Below are positions 47,282 to 56,444 of a DNA stretch of 64,000 bases, in pieces. The DNA is from Ancylobacter crimeensis. Lineage in GTDB: Bacteria; Pseudomonadota; Alphaproteobacteria; Rhizobiales; Xanthobacteraceae. The translations under genes and the position numbers were made by a program. The stretch spans positions 310,001 through 374,000 of the forward strand of contig NZ_JALKCH010000004.1 in assembly GCF_023016805.1 (NCBI RefSeq). The letters run 5' to 3'. The stretch's first letter is position 1; every line of letters starts with the position of its first letter. The notes beneath the pieces are model-generated. The model searched no databases. It was not told the DNA's origin and saw only the letters and a list, made by a program, of their open reading frames with translations.

Positions 47282-48442
47282 ATGGCACAGACCGCAGAGA
47301 TCGAGCGCACGCCGGCCAATGAGCCTGTGCCGTTCACGCTCCGGAAGAAGCTCGACCCGTCCGAAGCGGACGCTTCACCGGACAGTGCTGATGTGGCTCC
47401 CCCCAAGCGTTCCCGCAAGAAGCTGATTTTCGGCGGCATTCTGCTTCTGGCCCTGGCAGCCGGTGGCTATTACGGCCAGGAGTGGTGGCGGGTCGGTCGC
47501 TTCATGATTTCGACCGACGACGCCTATGTCGCCGCTGATACCTCGGTGCTTGCTGCCAAGGTGTCCGGCTATATTGTCGGCGTCGATATCGCCGACAATC
47601 AGCCGGTCAGGAAGGGCGATGTCATCGCTCGCATCGACGATGTCGACTACAAGCTCGCGGTGAAGGCCGCGGAAGGAAAGATCGCGACCCAGCAGGCGAC
47701 GCTCGACCGCTATACCCAGCAGATCGCTGCCGCGCAAGCGAGCCTTGTCCAGGCAAAGGCGCAGGTGGTTGCCGATCAGGCGGAACTCGACCGGGCACAG
47801 GCAGATTTCCAGCGCCAGCAGGAGCTCGCAAAGGATTCCTTCGCCAGCCGTGCCACGCTCGACACCGCCCGCGCCACCCGCGACAAGGCCAAGGCCGCCG
47901 TCGATGCCGCGCAGGCGGCGGTTACGGCCGCCGACGTCAATGTATCGGTGGTCGGCGCCCAGCGCACCGAAGCCGAGCGCACGCTCGACGAATTGAAGAT
48001 CGCGCGCGATCAGGCTCAGCGCAATCTGGACTTCACCGCCATTCGGGCGCCGTTCGACGGTGTCGTCGGCAATCGGGCGGTGGAGGTTGGCCAGCTCGTG
48101 CAGGCAGGTACCCGCATCGCGGCGGTAGTGCCGCTGAGCGCGGTCTATGTCGATGCCAACTTTAAGGAGACCCAGCTCGGTCGCCTGAGGCCGGGGCAGC
48201 GGGTGCGCATCGAGGTTGACGCTTATCCGAACGAGGATTTCGAGGGCAGCGTCGCCAGCGTCTCGCCCGCCTCCGGCTCGGTGTTCAGCTTGCTGCCGCC
48301 CGAGAATGCGACCGGCAATTTCACCAAGATCGTGCAGCGCGTGCCGGTGCGGGTCGAGATCGACGAAGCCGCGCGCGCCAAGGGTGAGCTGCGTCCCGGC
48401 ATGTCGGTGACGGCGATCGTCGATACGCGCGGGCATTCCTGA
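47282..48442 (+). CDS. HlyD/EmrA-family membrane fusion protein
   Basis: 386 residues. A cytosolic N-terminus (to residue 40) leads into one transmembrane helix (KLIFGGILLLALAAGGYYG). A periplasmic beta-barrel/lipoyl half follows (STDDAYVAADTSVLAAKVSGYIV, then VGVDIADNQPVRKGDVIARID), then a coiled-coil hairpin (residues 110-225, rich in Ala/Gln) and the second half lipoyl motif AIRAPFDGVVGNRAVEVGQLV. It works with the downstream DHA2 transporter and an outer-membrane channel encoded elsewhere. The stop is 39 bases before the transporter gene. Confidence 0.94.
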   Translation: MAQTAEIERTPANEPVPFTLRKKLDPSEADASPDSADVAPPKRSRKKLIFGGILLLALAAGGYYGQEWWRVGRFMISTDDAYVAADTSVLAAKVSGYIVGVDIADNQPVRKGDVIARIDDVDYKLAVKAAEGKIATQQATLDRYTQQIAAAQASLVQAKAQVVADQAELDRAQADFQRQQELAKDSFASRATLDTARATRDKAKAAVDAAQAAVTAADVNVSVVGAQRTEAERTLDELKIARDQAQRNLDFTAIRAPFDGVVGNRAVEVGQLVQAGTRIAAVVPLSAVYVDANFKETQLGRLRPGQRVRIEVDAYPNEDFEGSVASVSPASGSVFSLLPPENATGNFTKIVQRVPVRVEIDEAARAKGELRPGMSVTAIVDTRGHS

Positions 48443-48481
48443 CGCTTCCGCGGAGCCGGCACGGCCGGAAGGACGCCAACC

Positions 48482-50071
48482 ATGTCCGACACAACAATGA
48501 CCGCCGGCCACGGCGCAGGAAAAGGCCAATCCGCCGTCTCGTCCGACGGGCGGCGGATGTTCGTCTTCCTGTGCATGGTCTTCGGCATGTTCATGGCGAT
48601 CCTGGATATCCAGATCGTCTCGGCGTCGCTCTCGGAAATCCAGGCCGGCCTGGCCGCGTCTTCGGACGAAATCTCGTGGGTGCAGACCAGCTATCTCATC
48701 GCCGAGGTGGTGATGATCCCGCTGTCGGGCTTCCTGTCCCGCGCGCTGTCCACCCGCTGGCTGTTCACTGCATCGGCGGTGGGCTTCACCGCCATGAGCT
48801 TCATGTGTGCTACGGCGACCAGCATCGAACAGATGATCGTCTATCGCGCGCTGCAGGGATTTCTCGGCGGCGGCATGATCCCGACCGTCTTCGCCTCGGC
48901 CTATTCCATCTTTCCGCGCGAGAAGCAGCCGGTCGTCACGCCGCTGATCGGCCTCGTCGCCACGCTGGCGCCGACCATCGGGCCGACCATCGGCGGCTAT
49001 CTCACCGACCTGTTCTCCTGGCACTGGCTGTTCCTGATCAACGTCGTGCCCGGGATCTTCGTCATCCTCATCTCGGCGACGATGATCGATTTCGACGAGC
49101 CCGACTTCGGGCTGCTCGAACATTTCGACTGGTGGGGGCTGCTGTTCATGGCGGGCTTCCTCGGCAGCCTCGAATATGTGCTCGAGGAGGGCCCCACCAA
49201 TGACTGGTTCGGCGACGATACGATCTTCTTCCTCACCATTCTTGGCTCGGTGTCGTCCGTCGCCTTCTTCTTCCGCGTCTTCATGGCGCGCGAGCCGGTG
49301 GTGAACCTGCGGGCCTTCAGCAATCGCAATTTTTCGGTGGGCTCGGCTTTCAGCTTCGTCGTCGGCATCGGCCTTTATGGCCTCACCTATCTCTACCCGC
49401 TCTATCTCTCGCGGGTGCGGGGCTATTCGGCGCTGCAGATCGGCGAGACGATGTTCGTCTCCGGCCTCACCATGTTCGTCTGCGCGCCCATCGCCGGGCG
49501 GCTGATCGGCAAGGTCGACCCGCGGCTGATGATCGCCTTCGGCTTCGGTGCGTTCGCCTACGGCACCTGGATGGTCACCGGACTGACGGCGGACTGGGAT
49601 TTCTGGGAGCTTCTGGTCCCGCAGATCCTGCGCGGCGTCGGCATCATGATGGCGATGATACCCATCAACAACATCTCGCTCGGCACCCTGCCGTCCTCGC
49701 AGATCAAGAATGCGTCCGGCCTGTTCAACCTCATGCGCAATCTCGGCGGCGCGGTGGGCCTCGCTCTCATCAATACCGTGCTGAACGACCGTTGGGACCT
49801 GCATCTGGCGCGTCTGCACGAAAGCGTGCAGTGGGCGAACGGTGTCGCGGTGGAGCGCCTCAACGAGATGACGCAGGCGATGTCGGCGCTCGGCTCGGAT
49901 GCGGAGCAGGCCGCACTGAAGACGATGGCGATGCAGGTGCGTACCCAGGCCGAGGTGATGGCCTTTGCCGATGTTTTCATGGTGCTGACCGTGCTGTTCG
50001 TCGGGCTTCTGTTCTTGTCGCCGCTGATGAGCCGGCCGGAACCCGGCAAGGGCGGCGGCGGGGGACATTGA
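48482..50071 (+). CDS. DHA2-family (EmrB/QacA-type) drug:proton antiporter
   Basis: 529 residues with 14 predicted membrane segments. Motifs of the 14-TM DHA2 group are LDIQIVSASLSEIQAGL (motif D1, residues 40-56), LSTRWLF and RALQGFLGGGMIPTVFAS. It forms an EmrAB-type tripartite pump with the preceding fusion protein, exporting lipophilic drugs or acids. The substrate is not deducible. It starts at ATG after GGAAGGACGCC. Confidence 0.94.
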   Translation: MSDTTMTAGHGAGKGQSAVSSDGRRMFVFLCMVFGMFMAILDIQIVSASLSEIQAGLAASSDEISWVQTSYLIAEVVMIPLSGFLSRALSTRWLFTASAVGFTAMSFMCATATSIEQMIVYRALQGFLGGGMIPTVFASAYSIFPREKQPVVTPLIGLVATLAPTIGPTIGGYLTDLFSWHWLFLINVVPGIFVILISATMIDFDEPDFGLLEHFDWWGLLFMAGFLGSLEYVLEEGPTNDWFGDDTIFFLTILGSVSSVAFFFRVFMAREPVVNLRAFSNRNFSVGSAFSFVVGIGLYGLTYLYPLYLSRVRGYSALQIGETMFVSGLTMFVCAPIAGRLIGKVDPRLMIAFGFGAFAYGTWMVTGLTADWDFWELLVPQILRGVGIMMAMIPINNISLGTLPSSQIKNASGLFNLMRNLGGAVGLALINTVLNDRWDLHLARLHESVQWANGVAVERLNEMTQAMSALGSDAEQAALKTMAMQVRTQAEVMAFADVFMVLTVLFVGLLFLSPLMSRPEPGKGGGGGH

Positions 50072-50125
50072 GCCAGGGCGGCGACCGGGATGCGGGTCCT
50101 GTACCACCCCCGTCGTCGCACCCCC

Positions 50126-50154
50126 TTGCCGTCCTGCCCGCGCTCGGCTATTCA
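50126..50154 (+). promoter_or_regulatory. Candidate leuA promoter
   Basis: TTGCCG (50126-50131) and TATTCA (50149-50154) with a 17-base spacer. Transcription would begin near 50161, 27 bases before the leader peptide start. Confidence 0.42.
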
Positions 50155-50187
50155 GCGGAGACGAGAGAGCCTTCGCGAGAGCCGATT

Positions 50188-50289
50188 GTGACGCACACGT
50201 CCAACAGCCGCACCGCGAACCCGGCCGCCACGCGGTCTCCGGGTAGCGCTCTCCTTGTGTCTGGCCTCCTTCTTCTTAGCCGCCCCTGA
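50188..50289 (+). CDS. Leucine-rich leader peptide of leuA
   Basis: A 33-codon open frame from GTG with GCGAGAG upstream. It ends ALLVSGLLLLSRP: two Leu codons, then Leu-Leu-Leu-Leu (CTC CTT CTT CTT) just before the end. This is the pattern of an attenuation leader in front of an amino-acid biosynthesis gene, and leuA follows. Its stop codon overlaps the left arm of a long hairpin (50283-50324). Ribosome stalling at the leucine codons when Leu-tRNA is low would alter folding of the RNA downstream. Confidence 0.75.
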   Translation: MTHTSNSRTANPAATRSPGSALLVSGLLLLSRP

Positions 50290-50324
50290 GAGCCGGCCGG
50301 GCTTCGTGCCTGGGCGCTCAGGGG
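50283..50324 (+). promoter_or_regulatory. Attenuator hairpin between leader peptide and leuA
   Basis: The outer stem is CCCCTGAG / CTCAGGGG (50283-50290 and 50317-50324) with an inner CGGGC-TTCGT-GCCTG stem-loop. No T-run follows on the + strand (an A-run does), so it may be a pause/antiterminator structure, or affect leuA translation, rather than being a classical terminator. Confidence 0.55.
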
Positions 50325-50414
50325 ATGACGCGCCGAAAAAAGCCAAGACAAAGAACCAAGCCGCCTGTGACGCCGCCAGACCGCGCCGGGCCGCACCCGA
50401 GAAGGAAGCCTGAC

Positions 50415-51986
50415 ATGACCGCCTCGTCCTCCGCCGATCGCATCGTTATCTTCGACACCACCCTGCGCGACGGCGAGCAGTGCCCCGGCGCCTCGATGAC
50501 GTTCGAGGAGAAGCTGGAAGTTGCCGACCTGCTCGACGCGATGGGTGTCGACGTCATCGAGGCCGGCTTCCCGATCGCCTCAAATGGCGACTTCGAATCC
50601 GTCGCCGAGATCGCCCGCCGGGTGAAGCGCTCCGTCATCGCGGGTCTCGCCCGCGCTATTCCCGCCGACATAGCCCGCGCCGGCGAGGCCGTGAAGCATG
50701 CCGCGCGCCCGCGCATCCACACCTTCGTTTCGACCTCGCCGATCCATCTGGAACACCAGATGCGCAAGAGCCAGGAACAGGTGATCGACATCATCACCGG
50801 CACGGTGGTGCAGGCGCGCAATCTGGTCGAGGATGTCGAATGGTCGGCGATGGATGCCACCCGGACGCCGATCGACTACCTGTCGCGTTGTGTCGAGACT
50901 GCGGTGAAGGCCGGTGCCACCACCATCAACCTGCCCGACACCGTGGGCTATGCCACGCCGTCGGAATATGAGGCGATGTTCCGGCAGGTGCGCGCCTATC
51001 TGATGGACCGCGTGCCGAACGCGGAAAAGATCGTGTTCTCCGCGCATTGCCATGACGATCTCGGCATGGCGGTCGCCAATTCGCTGGCCGCGCTGGCCGG
51101 CGGCGCCCGGCAGATCGAGTGCACCATCAACGGCCTCGGCGAGCGCGCCGGAAATGCCGCGCTGGAAGAGGTGGTGATGGCCATCAGGACCCGCGGCGAC
51201 GTGCTGCCCTACCGCACCGGCATCGAGAGCACCATGCTGACCCGCGCCTCCAAGCTGGTATCGGCGGTGACCTCCTTCCCGGTGCAGTACAACAAGGCCA
51301 TCGTCGGGCGGAATGCGTTCTCCCATGAGAGCGGAATCCACCAGGACGGCATGCTGAAGAACAACACCACCTACGAGATCATGACGCCGGACAGTGTCGG
51401 CGTGACCAAGACCTCGCTGGTGATGGGCAAGCATTCCGGCCGCGCGGCGTTCCGCGACAAGCTCAAGGCTCTGGGCTACGAACTGGGCGAGAACGCCTTG
51501 AACGACGCCTTCTCGCGCTTCAAGGACCTCGCCGACCGCAAGAAGGTCGTCTATGACGAGGACATCGAGGCGCTGGTGGATCACGAGATCGCCGTCGCTC
51601 ATGACCGCATGAAGCTGGTTTCGCTCACCGTCATCGCCGGCAGCCACGGTCCGCAGCGCGCGACCATGAAGATGGAGGTCGACGGCCAGGTCATCACCGC
51701 GGAATCGGCCGGAAATGGTCCCGTTGACGCGACCTTCAACTGTATCCAGGCGATCGTCCCGCATGAGGGCAAGCTGGCGCTCTACCAGGTCCATGCTGTC
51801 ACCGAGGGCACCGACGCACAGGCGGAGGTCTCGGTACGGCTGGAGGACGGCGACAAGGCGGTCACGGGGCGCGGCTCCGATCCCGATACGCTGGTGGCGT
51901 CGGCGCAGGCCTATATCATTGCGCTCAACAAGCTGCAGACCAAGCGCGACAGCGTGAACGCCCAGTCGCGGCCTGCCGCGGAGTAG
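50415..51986 (+). CDS. leuA: 2-isopropylmalate synthase
   Basis: 523 residues of the long LeuA type. The catalytic barrel (about 1-290) has [14 protein letters not shown] and the metal-binding [34 protein letters not shown] lies in the linker. The C-terminal regulatory domain (about 385-510) binds leucine for feedback inhibition. It condenses acetyl-CoA and 2-oxoisovalerate, the first step of leucine synthesis. The frame is open back to 50325 through the leader, but the ATG at 50415 with GAAGGA upstream gives the normal N-terminus. The leucine-rich leader adds attenuation control. Confidence 0.95.
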   Translation: MTASSSADRIVIFDTTLRDGEQCPGASMTFEEKLEVADLLDAMGVDVIEAGFPIASNGDFESVAEIARRVKRSVIAGLARAIPADIARAGEAVKHAARPRIHTFVSTSPIHLEHQMRKSQEQVIDIITGTVVQARNLVEDVEWSAMDATRTPIDYLSRCVETAVKAGATTINLPDTVGYATPSEYEAMFRQVRAYLMDRVPNAEKIVFSAHCHDDLGMAVANSLAALAGGARQIECTINGLGERAGNAALEEVVMAIRTRGDVLPYRTGIESTMLTRASKLVSAVTSFPVQYNKAIVGRNAFSHESGIHQDGMLKNNTTYEIMTPDSVGVTKTSLVMGKHSGRAAFRDKLKALGYELGENALNDAFSRFKDLADRKKVVYDEDIEALVDHEIAVAHDRMKLVSLTVIAGSHGPQRATMKMEVDGQVITAESAGNGPVDATFNCIQAIVPHEGKLALYQVHAVTEGTDAQAEVSVRLEDGDKAVTGRGSDPDTLVASAQAYIIALNKLQTKRDSVNAQSRPAAE

Positions 51987-51994
51987 GACGGGCG

Positions 51995-53047
51995 ATGGCC
52001 GGCTGGGACAGACGTTTCGACGTTGCCCCGGCCGGCGGTTCCCATAGGCAGCTCTCGCGCCGGGCGGTACTGGGGCTGCTTCTGCAAGGCGGTGCCGTGG
52101 CCGGATGGGCGCGGGCCGCCTTTGCCGTCTCTCCTTGGCCGACGGACAGGCTGACGAGGCTGGGCGCGGAGGCCGAGCGCCTGCCTGTGACGGCGCTCGT
52201 CATCCTGCAAGATGATGCAATCATTGAGACTTTTGGCGATTCCGCGGCGAAGGTCGACGTGGTTTCCGTCCGAAAGAGCCTGCTCGGCGCGCTGATCGGC
52301 ATTGCCGTCGACGCGGGGCAGATTCGGCTCGATGCCACCCTTGCCGACCTCGGCATCGACGACATTCCGCCGTCCCTCACCCCGCAGGAGCGGCAGGCCA
52401 CCGTGCGCGACCTCTTGATGGCGCGCTCCGGCATCTACCACCCGGCCGCCCACGAGACGGCGCCGATGAAGCGGGACCGGCCGGCGCGCGGGAGCCATGC
52501 GCCCGGCACGTTCTGGCTCTATAATAATTGGGATTTCAATGCATTAGGGACGATCTACCGCCGCGCCACCGGCCTCGATATTTTCCAAGCCTTCGCCACG
52601 AAGATCGCTGGCCCCATCGGCATGCAGGACTTCGTGCCCGCCGATGGGCGCTATGTGCGGGAGCCTATATCCGAACATCCGGCCTATCCGTTTCGCCTGA
52701 CGGCGCGGGACGCCGCCCGGTTCGGCCGGCTCTATTTGCAGGGCGGAAGCTGGAACGGTAAACAAATCGTTCCTGCGCAATGGGTTAGAGACTCAACTTC
52801 AACCTTTTCGCAGACGGGGCGGGGGCGGCTGGGCTATGGCTATCTGTGGTGGACGCTGCCGTCTGACCGCTATGGCGCCGGCGCGGCCTTTGCTGCCGGC
52901 TATGGCGGCCAGATGATCGCCATCGTGCCGGAAAAGAAGCTCGTCGTTGCGGTTACCAACGGCTGGCGAAAGGAGGGCCGCAAGCTGCGTGGATCGCAAG
53001 TTATTGGCCTGCTTCGAAAAATTGTCGAAGCTGCGCCCGCGCCTTAG
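51995..53047 (+). CDS. Serine hydrolase, beta-lactamase class C / penicillin-binding-like fold, Tat-exported
   Basis: 350 residues. A twin-arginine signal (LSRRAVLGLLLQGGAVAGWARAAFA) covers about residues 20-44. The catalytic SxxK is SVRK (about residue 93), and YNN is the second motif in GTFWLYNNWDFNALG. The third motif is GYGGQ in place of HxG. Family members include esterases, D-aminopeptidases and carboxypeptidases; true cephalosporinase activity is not implied. It begins 8 bases after leuA and may share its transcript. Its stop overlaps the stop of the convergent pabC by three bases. Confidence 0.86.
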   Translation: MAGWDRRFDVAPAGGSHRQLSRRAVLGLLLQGGAVAGWARAAFAVSPWPTDRLTRLGAEAERLPVTALVILQDDAIIETFGDSAAKVDVVSVRKSLLGALIGIAVDAGQIRLDATLADLGIDDIPPSLTPQERQATVRDLLMARSGIYHPAAHETAPMKRDRPARGSHAPGTFWLYNNWDFNALGTIYRRATGLDIFQAFATKIAGPIGMQDFVPADGRYVREPISEHPAYPFRLTARDAARFGRLYLQGGSWNGKQIVPAQWVRDSTSTFSQTGRGRLGYGYLWWTLPSDRYGAGAAFAAGYGGQMIAIVPEKKLVVAVTNGWRKEGRKLRGSQVIGLLRKIVEAAPAP

Positions 53048-53853
53048 GGCAGCCTCACCCTGCATTCGGCTTCGGCGAGGTCGAGAAGATGGCGCAGCAG
53101 GCGATCCGTTGCTTCCGGAGCTGTTCCGGTCCGTTGCCCGTCGATTGCCGTGACGGGCCGCAGGAAGCGAACGCTGTTGGTCAGGAAGACGGCGTCGGCG
53201 GCCATCAGCTCTTCCACTGTCAGTGCCGTCTCGACAGGCTCAAAACCCAGCATTGGCGCCGTTTCCAGCAGGATCCCCCGCATCACGCCAGGCAGGCAGC
53301 CCTCGATCAGCGGCGGGGTTGCGAGCCGGCTTTGCTTCAGCGCGAAGACATTGGCAATGGTGCTGCAGGCAACACGGCCTCCGATGTTCAGCATCAGCGC
53401 GTCCTCGACCCCTGCCTTGGCGGCCTCGCGGGCGGCGAGGATGTGGTCGAGATAGTTGAGCGTCTTCAAATTCGTGATATTTGACAATGAATTACGCCGA
53501 CCCGTCGCGATCGCGAGCCGGGCCGGCTGGCCGATCAGGGACGGACTCCAGGGGGCGCTGCCCACCACAAGCGTGGGGACGACGTCTCCGTTCGGCCACA
53601 GGCCCCGGCCGGCGATGCCACGGGTGATGGTGGTGCGCAGGATCTGCGGCGCGGGGGTCATAGCTTCGTCGAGCGCAACCTCGATCTTATTTCTTTCTAT
53701 AGATATACCAATAGCTTGTGCGGAATTATGAAGGCGTTCCACATGGCGGGCGCGTGCCATGACCACGCCCCCCAGTGCCAGCGCGGTGTCGAAGACGCCG
53801 TCGCCGAGGGTGAAGCCGCGGTCCTGCGTGCTGACGGTGGAGGGTTGGCTCAC
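53044..53853 (-). CDS. pabC: Aminodeoxychorismate lyase (class IV aminotransferase fold)
   Basis: 269 residues of the PLP-dependent fold-type IV family. The likely PLP lysine is in NITNLKTLNYLDHILAAREA. FTLGDGVFDTALAL opens the protein, and TNSVRFLRPVTAIDG lies near the end. Placed after pabB and pabA, it most likely converts aminodeoxychorismate to p-aminobenzoate plus pyruvate. By sequence alone it could be a D-amino-acid or branched-chain aminotransferase. The GTG start overlaps the pabA stop (GTGA). Confidence 0.86.
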   Translation of the reverse strand: MSQPSTVSTQDRGFTLGDGVFDTALALGGVVMARARHVERLHNSAQAIGISIERNKIEVALDEAMTPAPQILRTTITRGIAGRGLWPNGDVVPTLVVGSAPWSPSLIGQPARLAIATGRRNSLSNITNLKTLNYLDHILAAREAAKAGVEDALMLNIGGRVACSTIANVFALKQSRLATPPLIEGCLPGVMRGILLETAPMLGFEPVETALTVEELMAADAVFLTNSVRFLRPVTAIDGQRTGTAPEATDRLLRHLLDLAEAECRVRLP

Positions 53854-54611
53854 CGGCCGGTTTCCTCATCCGCCCGCCGTCCGGCGGGGAGGGGAAAATG
53901 CGCGGCGGAGCCCGGTCCAGTCAGTCCAGTGTGGTGGGTAATGAGTCCGGAGGCGATGCGTGCGGCGTCCAGCATCGGGTGCGCATTCCCCTCGGTCGAT
54001 CCGGCGATGGTCCCGGCGGGGTCGATCCTCCGGCCGGCGGTTCTCACGCCGGCCAGCCGGAGGAAGTTCGCGAAGATCGCATAGCCATGTTCGGTGAGCA
54101 CCGATTCGGGGTGGAACTGCACCCCGTAGGTCGGGTGGTCGCGATGGGCGAGGCCCATGATCTCGCCGTCCTCGCTCCACGCGGTCGCGATCAGCGGCGA
54201 GCCCTCGTCGAGCTCCACCGCCAGCGAGTGATAGCGCCCGGCGGCGAAGGGGGAGGGCAGGCCGGCGAACACGTCGCTGCCGCGATGGGTGATCTGCGAG
54301 GCGCGCCCGTGCATCGGCGTCCTCGCCCGCACGACGCGCCCGCCGAAGGCCTGGCCGATGCACTGGTGGCCGAGGCAGATGCCCAGAATGGGCAGGCGGC
54401 CCGACAGGGCGGCGATGGCGGGCAACGAGATGCCGGCCTCGTCCGGGGAGCAGGGGCCGGGCGAGACGATGATCGCTTCCGCCCCCGATGCGGCGACCGC
54501 ATCCACCGACAGCGCATCGTTACGCGCGACCTCGACCTCCGCGCCCAGCTCGATGAGGTAGCGGGCGACGTTGAAGACGAAGCTGTCGTAATTGTCGATC
54601 AGGAGGATCAT
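53850..54611 (-). CDS. pabA: Aminodeoxychorismate synthase, glutaminase subunit (PabA)
   Basis: A 253-residue class I glutamine amidotransferase. Features are LLIDNYDSFVFNVARYL, the nucleophile Cys in ILGICLGHQCIGQAFGG, and catalytic His/Glu in GVQFHPESVLTEHG. It supplies ammonia to PabB. Typical PabA/TrpG proteins have about 190-200 residues; this one carries about 60 extra residues after HGYAIFANFLRLAG that are not part of the family. TrpG could look similar, but position between pabB and pabC favours PabA. Confidence 0.88.
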   Translation of the reverse strand: MILLIDNYDSFVFNVARYLIELGAEVEVARNDALSVDAVAASGAEAIIVSPGPCSPDEAGISLPAIAALSGRLPILGICLGHQCIGQAFGGRVVRARTPMHGRASQITHRGSDVFAGLPSPFAAGRYHSLAVELDEGSPLIATAWSEDGEIMGLAHRDHPTYGVQFHPESVLTEHGYAIFANFLRLAGVRTAGRRIDPAGTIAGSTEGNAHPMLDAARIASGLITHHTGLTGPGSAAHFPLPAGRRADEETGR

Positions 54612-54618
54612 GGCGCCC

Positions 54619-56028
54619 TCATTCCGTTCCGCGGAAGGCGCGGAACAGCCGCTCGGCCTTGGCGAGGCTCTCCTGGTGCTCCTGCGCCGGATCGGACAGC
54701 AGCGTGATGCCGCCGCCCACCCCGAAGCTCGCCTCGCCCTTCTGCACGTTCAGCGTGCGGATGGCGATGTTGAGGTCCACCGTGCCGTCGAAGCCGATAT
54801 AGCCGATGGAGCCGCAATAGATGCCGCGCGGCCGCCCCTCCAGCTCGCGGATGATCTCCATGGCGCGAATCTTCGGCGCGCCGGTGATGGAACCGCCGGG
54901 AAAGGAGGCCGCCAGCAGGTCCAGCGCGTCGCGGCGCTCGGCAAGCTCGCCGGTGACCACCGAGACGAGGTGATGCACGTTGGCATAGGTCTCCAGCCCG
55001 CAGAGGCGCGGCACCTGCACCGTGCCGGGGCGGCACACGCGCGAGATGTCGTTGCGCAGCAGGTCGACGATCATGACGTTCTCGGCGCGGTCCTTTTCGC
55101 TCTGGGTCAGCTCGCGCCCGCGAAAGGCGTCCAGCGTCGGCTCGACCGAGCGCAGCACCGTGCCCTTGATGGGGCGCGCCTCCACCGTGCGCCCGCCGAC
55201 GCGCACAAAGCGCTCCGGCGAGGAGGAGGCGATGAACCGGTCGCCGTTCACGATCAGCGCGGCGAAGGTGGCGGGGTTGGCGCGACGCAGCCGGTCATAG
55301 AGCAGCAGCGGATCGACCGCGCCGATGTCGGCGGCGAAGCGCTGGGTGAAGTTGGCCTGGAAGATGTCGCCGGCTCGGATGTAGTCCACCACCTTGGCGA
55401 CCGCCGCGCGATAGGCCTCGGCGGTGAAATTCGAACGCCAGTCGGGCACTGGAAGCCGGCCGGCGAGCGGCGCGGCGGGACGGGCCAGCCTCTCGCTCAT
55501 GCTCCGCAGCCGCTCCCCGGCACGGGCCTGCCGGCGGGCGGGATCGGTTTCCGGCCAGCCGGTGGAGATGAGGTGCGAGCGGCCGGAGGCGTGGTCGAAG
55601 GCCAACACCACGTCATAGAAGCCGAGGTCGATCTCCGGCCCCTCGCCGGGCTCCGGCGCGGGTGTCGGGAAGCGGTCGAACAGCCGGCCGGCTTCATAGG
55701 CGACATAGCCCGCCGCGCCCCCCTGGAAGGAGGCGCCGGTCGGCAGCGTCGGTTGGCGGAAGGCTGCGAGCCGGCGGCGCAGCGCCTCGATTGGCGCAGC
55801 GTCCTCGCGCGCGCCGTTCCAATACGCCGTGCCGGCTTCGACCCGGAAGCGGGCGAAGGGGTCCGCCATCACATAGGACCAGCGCCCCAGCGCCGGATGC
55901 ACCATCGCGCTGTCGAGGAAGACGAGACCTTCCGCCCCGCCGGCGGCGAGGCGCCGTGCCGCTTCCCAGGGGTCCAGGCGGTCGCGGGCGTCGATCTCGG
56001 CGACGAGGGGCGGGGCTTCGTGGATCAT
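54619..56028 (-). CDS. pabB: Aminodeoxychorismate synthase component I (PabB)
   Basis: 469 residues of the chorismate-binding family. ARPIKGTVLRS carries the PIKGT motif with Lys that marks PabB rather than anthranilate synthase (PIAGT). FPGGSITGAPKIRAMEIIRELEG and GYIGFDGTVDLNIAIRTL are also present. It makes aminodeoxychorismate from chorismate with ammonia from PabA, starting the PABA branch of folate synthesis. The start is ambiguous: an in-frame GTG lies at 56085, and the chosen ATG has only a weak ribosome site. pabA begins 7 bases after its stop. Confidence 0.9.
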   Translation of the reverse strand: MIHEAPPLVAEIDARDRLDPWEAARRLAAGGAEGLVFLDSAMVHPALGRWSYVMADPFARFRVEAGTAYWNGAREDAAPIEALRRRLAAFRQPTLPTGASFQGGAAGYVAYEAGRLFDRFPTPAPEPGEGPEIDLGFYDVVLAFDHASGRSHLISTGWPETDPARRQARAGERLRSMSERLARPAAPLAGRLPVPDWRSNFTAEAYRAAVAKVVDYIRAGDIFQANFTQRFAADIGAVDPLLLYDRLRRANPATFAALIVNGDRFIASSSPERFVRVGGRTVEARPIKGTVLRSVEPTLDAFRGRELTQSEKDRAENVMIVDLLRNDISRVCRPGTVQVPRLCGLETYANVHHLVSVVTGELAERRDALDLLAASFPGGSITGAPKIRAMEIIRELEGRPRGIYCGSIGYIGFDGTVDLNIAIRTLNVQKGEASFGVGGGITLLSDPAQEHQESLAKAERLFRAFRGTE

Positions 56029-56444
56029 CCGCGCAATATGGGCGTTCGCGATGCGGCTTCCTAGAGCCTCCTGCCAGCCCCCCACAATCGCCCTTCGCTG
56101 GAAAATGCCGCTGATTCAACAGGCTGCGAGGTCGGAGGACGGTTCCATTCCCGGATGCGCCAGCATGACGCCCCCGCTTTGGCGCTCCTGCTCGGCGCTC
56201 TTCGCCATGCGGCGGCACCTTCCGCGGACCCGATGCGCCGGCTTCAGGCCTTAGTCCGCGGGCGTGGCCCGGCGCCTTCCGAAGAGGAGGGGGCTCGCGC
56301 TTCCCGAACGGTTCTCAAACCATAGGCTGGCTTGACGTAGGGTTTCTGCAATGCTCGCCTAGCGTCCACAACCGGCCGCCGCTTGCCCGCATGACGGCCG
56401 GACCCAGAAACGCAAGGCATTCCCCTCCAGGGAGGAGACATCCG
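56029..56444. other. Divergent gap between pabB and tctC
   Basis: 416 bases with no gene I support. A TTGACG (56332-56337) is the only -35-like sequence toward tctC; no convincing -10 follows it. GGGAGGAG at the right edge is the tctC ribosome site. The short open frame at 56051-56254 lacks a ribosome site and any family resemblance. Confidence 0.4.

Noticed and set aside
47375-50107. 910-codon minus-strand frame over emrAB
   Set aside because: The same shadow effect; Asp/His/Arg-rich with no recognisable domain, while emrA and emrB on the plus strand are clear.
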